DNA of 64,000 nucleotides from Megascapheus bottae. Its lineage: Eukaryota; Chordata; Mammalia; Rodentia; Geomyidae. Both the position numbers and the translations under genes were made by a program. The stretch lies in NCBI GenBank assembly GCA_024803745.1, contig JANJXV010000099.1, positions 1,674,001 through 1,738,000 of the forward strand, written 5' to 3'. Positions 58,218 through 64,000 of the stretch are shown here, piece by piece (the stretch's first letter is position 1; each line of letters starts with the position of its first letter). The notes beneath the pieces were generated by a model, which saw only the letters and a list, made by a program, of their open reading frames with translations, was not told the origin of the DNA and ran no database searches.

Positions 58218-58479
58218 TTTCTTCCCCAAGTGATTATTATGCCAGACATAGAACATTAACATTCTGGGTGTACTTCACAGTATTATTACTTGATACCCTA
58301 AGATTTTGCAATATTCTCTCAGTATCAGCATATGTCATCATATAATGTAGTTCCTTTTCAATGGAATAATTCCATTTATAACCTAAATCTACTCCCCCGA
58401 CTTATTTCTGTCGATACCACAATTGCTCTACCATGATATGCCACAAGCCATTAAACATTTTATGGTGGGTAACTGGAAT

Positions 58480-58660
58480 GGAGTCTCATGGAATTTTGTG
58501 CCAGGCTGGCTTTGAAACCATGGTCCTCAGATCTCAGTCTCCTGAGTAGCTAGGATGACAGGCGTGAGCCACCAACACGTGGCTTGCCTTTTTATTTTTT
58601 TGTGGGTCTTGGGACTTGAAGTCTGGGCCTAGGCACCATCCCTAAGCTTTTCAGGTCAAT
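58480..58660 (-). mobile_element. Composite 7SL-ID SINE, rearranged
   Basis: Copy-2 counterpart of 19180-19360. Confidence 0.75.
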
Positions 58661-58755
58661 ATTTCATGTAAGTCTAAAGATTTAAGTAAAGGAATACAAT
58701 TCCAACAAAAAAAGAATAAAATTCCAGACATTGTGTGTTTATAACTCAGTGCTAA

Positions 58756-58995
<240 letters not shown>

Positions 58996-59245
58996 TAAAT
59001 GAAAGATTCCAGGCCCTGAGAAGTATCATTACTTTCTAAAGAAAACCTAAGGTAATTTTGTACTCATTCTTCAGGATACCTTCAGGATACTTTGAAAACA
59101 GTTCTAAATTATGTTTCCTCTAATGGAGACGACATTCCAAACTTACACAGTAATTGTAAGTGGATAAACCATCCAGAATAGAATATATATCATTTTTGGA
59201 AATAGGATCTACAAATCACTAAACAGTGAGTTTATAATGGAAACC

Positions 59246-59535
59246 TGGCACTAGGTGCAATGTTTCATGCCTGTAATCTTAAAATATTCAGGAGGAAGAA
59301 ATCTAAGAATTCTAATTTGAAGCCAGCAATGGCATAAAAATTGCCACGAAACTCTATAACTCCAAGTAACCCCTCAAAAATGTTAGAGGAGTGTCAAAAG
59401 TTTGACTTTGTGGTTGAGTGCTTGCCTAGCATGCATGAAGACCTATGCATGTAAGAGAGCTGGGACTCAAACTGGTATTTTTCTAGCCTTGAGCAAGACA
59501 GCTAAGTTTATGCCATACAAAATGAATCCAGAGCT
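59246..59535 (+). mobile_element. Decayed composite SINE plus ID-like monomer
   Basis: Copy-2 counterpart of 19945-20235. Confidence 0.65.
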
Positions 59536-59671
59536 GGGGAAAAGTCAACCATGGAGCCAGTGAGAAATGAGAGAAAAGATTTAATAGATAACTTGTGAGT
59601 AGGATGTCTGCGAACTTAAAGCAATGATGACACAGCATAAGCAATAATTCTCTACTGTTTCTAATTTACAG

Positions 59672-59761
59672 GGCCCTGTGTTCCCAAACCTGTATTAATT
59701 GACAAGCTAGAGCACTGTGCAGAACTCTGGATAGGAAATTCCTCTGACAAGAATATCACAG
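59672..59761 (+). CDS. KRAB-B-like exon, copy 2
   Basis: 90 bases, same coding sequence and splice sites as copy 1. The donor context differs by one base downstream (GTGAGTG against GTGAGTT). Confidence 0.78.
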
Positions 59762-59910
59762 GTGAGTGAATGCATCTTCATATTGATGTTGGAGCCTGAG
59801 CCCCATTGGTAAGTTCATGTTGTGATGTACTGAGCAATAATATTCTTAGTTACCCTAAATCCTGTGTGGAACCTATGGAATTCTTTGTGAATGAATCAAG
59901 AATCATTTTC

Positions 59911-60079
59911 TTTTCCCAATCCTATGCTTGGTCTCAGGGCCTGAGCATGGTCCTTGGGTTTTCTCAAGGCTAGCTCTCTACTTCTTGAGTCATAGCACCA
60001 CTTCTGGCTTTTTCTTTGTATGTAGTACCAAGGAACTGAACCAGGTCTTTGTGCATGCTAGCCCAAACCCCCGGCACCA
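59911..60079 (-). mobile_element. Twin ID-like SINE
   Basis: Copy-2 counterpart of 20612-20780. Confidence 0.8.
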
Positions 60080-60174
60080 AGAATCATAGGGTGATATGAT
60101 GAATTCTATGTGGCAGTAGAGTTAAAGTTAGATTTCTCTGTAGAAATCACTGTGAAACAAAATAAAATGAGAAA

Positions 60175-60404
60175 GCCATGAGCCCGTGGCTCATGCCTGT
60201 AATCCTAGCTACTTAGGAGGCTGAGATCTGAGGATCAAGGTTCAAAGACTGACCTATCACAAAAACACCTTAGACTCTTCTCTCCAATGAACCAATAGAA
60301 AATGAGAAGTGGGGTTGAGTCTAAAGACATAGGGCAGTAGCCTTGAGCTGAAGAGCTCAGGAAGAACAGCCAGGTCTAGAATTCAAGTCCCATGACCGCA
60401 AAAC
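60175..60404 (+). mobile_element. Composite 7SL-ID SINE with GAAA-expanded tail
   Basis: Copy-2 counterpart of 20875-21104. Confidence 0.92.
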
Positions 60405-60444
<40 letters not shown>

Positions 60445-60448
60445 AGGA

Positions 60449-60499
<51 letters not shown>

Positions 60500-60523
60500 G
60501 GAAGAAAGAGGGAAGGAAGGAAA

Positions 60524-60577
<54 letters not shown>

Positions 60578-60579
60578 AA
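60405..60579. repeat. (GAAA)n microsatellite, long allele
   Basis: About 175 bases, some 20 longer than in copy 1, with a different pattern of interruptions. Confidence 0.95.
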
Positions 60580-60723
60580 TATCATTCTTTCATTTCTTTA
60601 AAACTAATACTATAAATGATTGAGCAAACAAGGAATATGTCAGGGCATTATTCTCTGATAAGGATAATATCTTTATGCTGGTAGGAAGAGACTGGTATTA
60701 AAAACCAGACGTTTCCACCAGAA

Positions 60724-60905
60724 ATTGAGCCTAGTGGTAGAGTGCTTGCCTAGCATGCACAAAGACACAGGTTTTATTCCTTATTACAACATACATAGAA
60801 AAAGCCAGAAGTAATGACTTCATTGGTAGGGTTCTAGTCTTGAGAAAACCCAAGGACAGTGGTTAGGTCCTAAGTTCAAACCCAGGAATGGAAGGAAAAA
60901 AAAAC
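60724..60905 (+). mobile_element. Twin ID-like SINE
   Basis: Copy-2 counterpart of 21401-21582. Confidence 0.85.
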
Positions 60906-61254
60906 AACAAAGTTTCAATCAACATAAGAAAATTAACTAGACAATGAGCTGGGGATTTTCTGGTCTTCCATGGTTCTGAGGGACAGGAGTGTTAGAAAAG
61001 GAATTTTTATAAGACTTCAAATGGAAAGAAATAAATTTCAAAATTCCCACAAATACCTAAATTGAGACTTTAGTGAGAAGTTGTAACTGAAGGGATATAG
61101 GTGTAATTCCTTACTCTCAAGAATCGTTCTTGCTTGGATCAAAGGCAAACAGACATATAAACCAAACTTGTGGCCGCTGAATCTAGAAAAAATTCGTGTT
61201 CCTCACTTAATGGTTAATAAGCAAACAGCATTGAAACTGGGTAAGGTAATCCTA

Positions 61255-61386
61255 TCTGGTACTCAGGACGTGAGACTCTTATCAGTAGTTAACTCTAGAA
61301 AACAGGAAGTGGGGCTGAAGCTCAAGGATAGGGGTTATAGTCTTCTGCTGAAGTGTTCAGGGACAGGGCCGAGGCCTATGAACTAC

Positions 61387-61419
<33 letters not shown>

Positions 61420-61422
61420 GTT
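61255..61422 (+). mobile_element. Composite SINE, tail half
   Basis: Copy-2 counterpart of 21930-22095, with a slightly longer A tract. Confidence 0.75.
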
Positions 61423-61831
61423 TTAAAAAGATGCAAAACAGCACAATATTTAGAGTATTTCTCAAAAATAAAAGAAAGGCAGCTATTCCTCAATGTATAA
61501 ACAAAACAGTATTTGAAAAAAAACAGCTGCAGGTATGCTATAGATAGTACTCAGCTTAAAACTGTAGCAATACATAGATGGGTAATTTCAATAAATATTT
61601 CCTGTGATATAAAAAGAGAACTAAAACACAGAAAAACATTATTGGTCATTGTAAAATATCATTTTCTTAATAGGTTAGGGAGAAAAGCATATTTTTCTCA
61701 CAAATCAATTTCCACTTTTATATTTTAAAATATCTAACACTTAGGATGGGAAAGTAAAGTCATTATCTTTACAGTAAGGAATATTTGTATCTCATGTATG
61801 TTTGTGTCTTTTTTTCTATGACTCATTTTAA

Positions 61832-62244
61832 ATGTCCAGGTAATGGAAAATGTGTTCAAGACATGCCAGGAAAGTCCACATGAATGTCTTTGTGAAGTAG
61901 CAGTTGCAAGTAGTATTGAAGTGGAGGAAAACGTGAGATTTGCAACAACTTTAAATTTGAGCTCTACACATAATCCAGAGCTGATTAGTAATAACGGTAA
62001 CAACTTAGGGGTGAGGACTGAGGAGTTCATAAAGTGTCAGAACATGCTTCTGTCTCCTAAGCCTGATGAGATGCATCCTGCATATAGATCTCGTATGTCT
62101 CCTGTTCTTAAAAAATCCATCGGATATTCAGAGCATTTTATTCATGATTGTGACAGTCCAAAAGATCTGCAGTATCATAATTCTGTTCTCCCTGCCCAAG
62201 AAATTCTTCAGGGAGGGAGGAAAACTGCTAAATGTACTGTGTGA
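61832..62244 (+). pseudogene. Zinc-finger gene linker, copy 2
   Basis: An open stretch like that in copy 1 with one visible amino-acid change, ending at the same TGA (62242-62244). It is not reachable by the normal splice because the acceptor is mutated. Confidence 0.75.
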
Positions 62245-62558
62245 TGAAAAATATTGTACTTAACACCGACCATCACTACACATCCGAAAATGTACACAGG
62301 AGAGACTCCTCATATATGTAGTGAATGTGAGAAATCTTTCAGTAATGAAATACGCCTTACAATACCTCAGAGCAAATATCCTGAGATATGTGATGCGTAC
62401 GTCAAGTGTGAAAATTTATTTCTGAGAAGTCAGACCTGACGCTCCAACCTCGATCTCCAAGAGAAGACAAACCTTATGAATATGAGGAACGTAATAAAAT
62501 TTCTGCCCAGAATTCAGCAATCAGCACACATCAGAGATCTCACACAGAAGAGAAATCT

Positions 62559-63308
62559 TATGAATGGGATAAATGTGGGAAGACTTTTAGACTGAAATCA
62601 TACCTCACTTTGCAACAGAGAAGACACACAGAAGAGAAACCTTATGAATGTAACAAATGTGAAAAGTCTTTCACCCAGAAGATACACCTTCGAGTTCATC
62701 AAATAACACACACAGGAGAGAAATCTTATAAGTGTAATGAATGTGGAAAGTCTTTCCAAGGGAAGGGAAAACTTCGTGTTCATCAGAGAATACACACAGG
62801 AGTGAAACCTTATGAATGTAACCAATGTGTAAAGTCTTTCAGACAGAAATCTTCCCTCAAATTTCATCAAAGAACACACACAGGAGAGAAACCTTATGTG
62901 TGCAACAAATGTGGAAAGACCTTCAAGTGGAAGTCATATCTTGATGGGCATAATAGAACACACACAGGAGAGAAAACTTATGCATGTAGTGAATGCGGAA
63001 AGTCTTTCAAATGGAAGGTAAAACTCCATGTTCATCAGAGAATATACTCAGGAGAAACACCTAATGAGTGTAACATATGTGAAAAGTCCTTCACACAGAA
63101 GCCAAACCTCAACATGCATAAGACAATTCAAACAGGAGAAAAACCTTATGAAGGTAACCGATGTGGAATGTCTTTCAAATGGAAGTCTTCCCTCAAATTG
63201 CATCAGAGAACACACACAGGAGAGAAACTGTACGAGTGCATCAAATATGGTAAGACCTTCAGATGGAAGTCACATTACAGGAGGCATAACAGAATACACA
63301 CATATTAG
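62559..63308 (+). pseudogene. C2H2 zinc-finger array, copy 2
   Basis: An open 232-codon frame from 62610. The finger defects are as in copy 1, plus loss of the second cysteine in the last finger (YECIKYG). Amino-acid differences from copy 1 are few, including a Q to K reversion toward the CGKSF consensus in the second finger. Confidence 0.88.
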
Positions 63309-64000
63309 AAACCTTAGGAATATAACCAAAGTTGAAATTCTTTCGTGCAATATTCACCCTTCAGGAAGCGTAAGAGAGTTCACACATATGAGAAGCCTTA
63401 GCAATGTAATAAATAGGAAAGACTTTTTAGTCTGTGGAAGAAAACTCAGCTTGTGTCACAGAACCAACACAAGATAAAACCCTTAATGAATGTAGCAAAT
63501 GTTCAGTCTTTTCCCCAGAAGGCACAAGTCAAGATTTATCACAAAACACCCACAGGATAGAATCCTATGAATAAAATGAAAGGGAAATTTTTTTGAAGAA
63601 CTCATAGTTGAGTTTGCATGATACCACACAGACACAGGATAAAAATCGTATGAATATAAGAATATGAAAAATCCATCATGAACGTATGACTAAGTATAAA
63701 ATGCACATAGGAGAGAAAAACCTTATGAATATTACAAATGTGGAAAGTGTTTGACCTGGAAGGCATACTTCTGTGTTCATCACAAACCTGATTCCCATAG
63801 AAGAAAAGAAAACTAATGAATAGAACAAATGTGCAATGACTTTTAATCAGAAGTCAGTCTTCAGTACATTTCAGAACATACACAATAGAGAAATTCTGAG
63901 TAATGAAAAACATTTAGCTATATATAGAATCTCTGTATATGGGAGCATTAGGGTAAGTCTTCTAAACAAAGTCAACCTTCAGCAAGCATTAAGAGCACTC
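63309..64000 (+). pseudogene. Decayed zinc-finger tail, copy 2
   Basis: Broken finger and linker traces as in copy 1, running off the window. Confidence 0.65.

Overview
The window is repeat-rich mammalian genomic DNA, almost certainly from a rodent. The evidence is LINE-1 (L1) elements with recognisable ORF1 and ORF2, dozens of tRNA-derived ID-like SINEs (single, twin, or fused to a 7SL/B1-like head), and a duplicated KRAB zinc-finger locus with mammalian exon structure. The SINE consensus looks to me like that of geomyoid rodents (pocket mice, kangaroo rats, gophers). That assignment is from memory and only moderately certain. No prokaryotic, viral or CRISPR features were seen.

Left array (1-16712). 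Three head-to-tail L1 copies (A, B, C) are separated by the same ~1.4 kb non-L1 spacer (F1, F2), giving a period of ~7.4 kb. All copies are dead and share several frame breaks, so the array grew by DNA duplication of one dead L1 plus its flank, not by retrotransposition. Copy C has its 5' end but no 3' end. It stops at a breakpoint leading into the zinc-finger locus.

KRAB zinc-finger locus, copy 1 (16713-about 24720). An intact KRAB-A exon, a KRAB-B-like exon and a final exon splice in frame to an open linker that stops before the fingers. The eight-finger array behind the stop is in another frame and partly degenerate.

Middle (24720-44950). This is single-copy DNA with many SINEs, several L1 remnants and three large simple repeats. 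It also holds fossil coding pieces: a GAB-family PH-domain exon (about 30120-30350), a RALGDS-like RasGEF N-terminal region (33100-34400), and an unidentified acidic reading frame (34839-35364). At 31561-32930 lies an inverted, diverged copy of the array spacer that contains no L1.

Right array and KRAB zinc-finger copy 2 (44950-64000). L1-D, spacer F3, L1-E and L1 fragment F are followed by a near-identical copy of the zinc-finger locus, ~39.3 kb from copy 1. Diagnostic variants pair E with A and F with C. An ~11.1 kb deletion joining E to F explains the difference between the two arrays. Copy 2 has also lost the splice acceptor of the finger exon.

I found no intact, clearly functional multi-exon gene. 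The most informative content is the structural history: an L1-spacer tandem array next to a KRAB-ZNF locus, duplicated as a block and then differently deleted.
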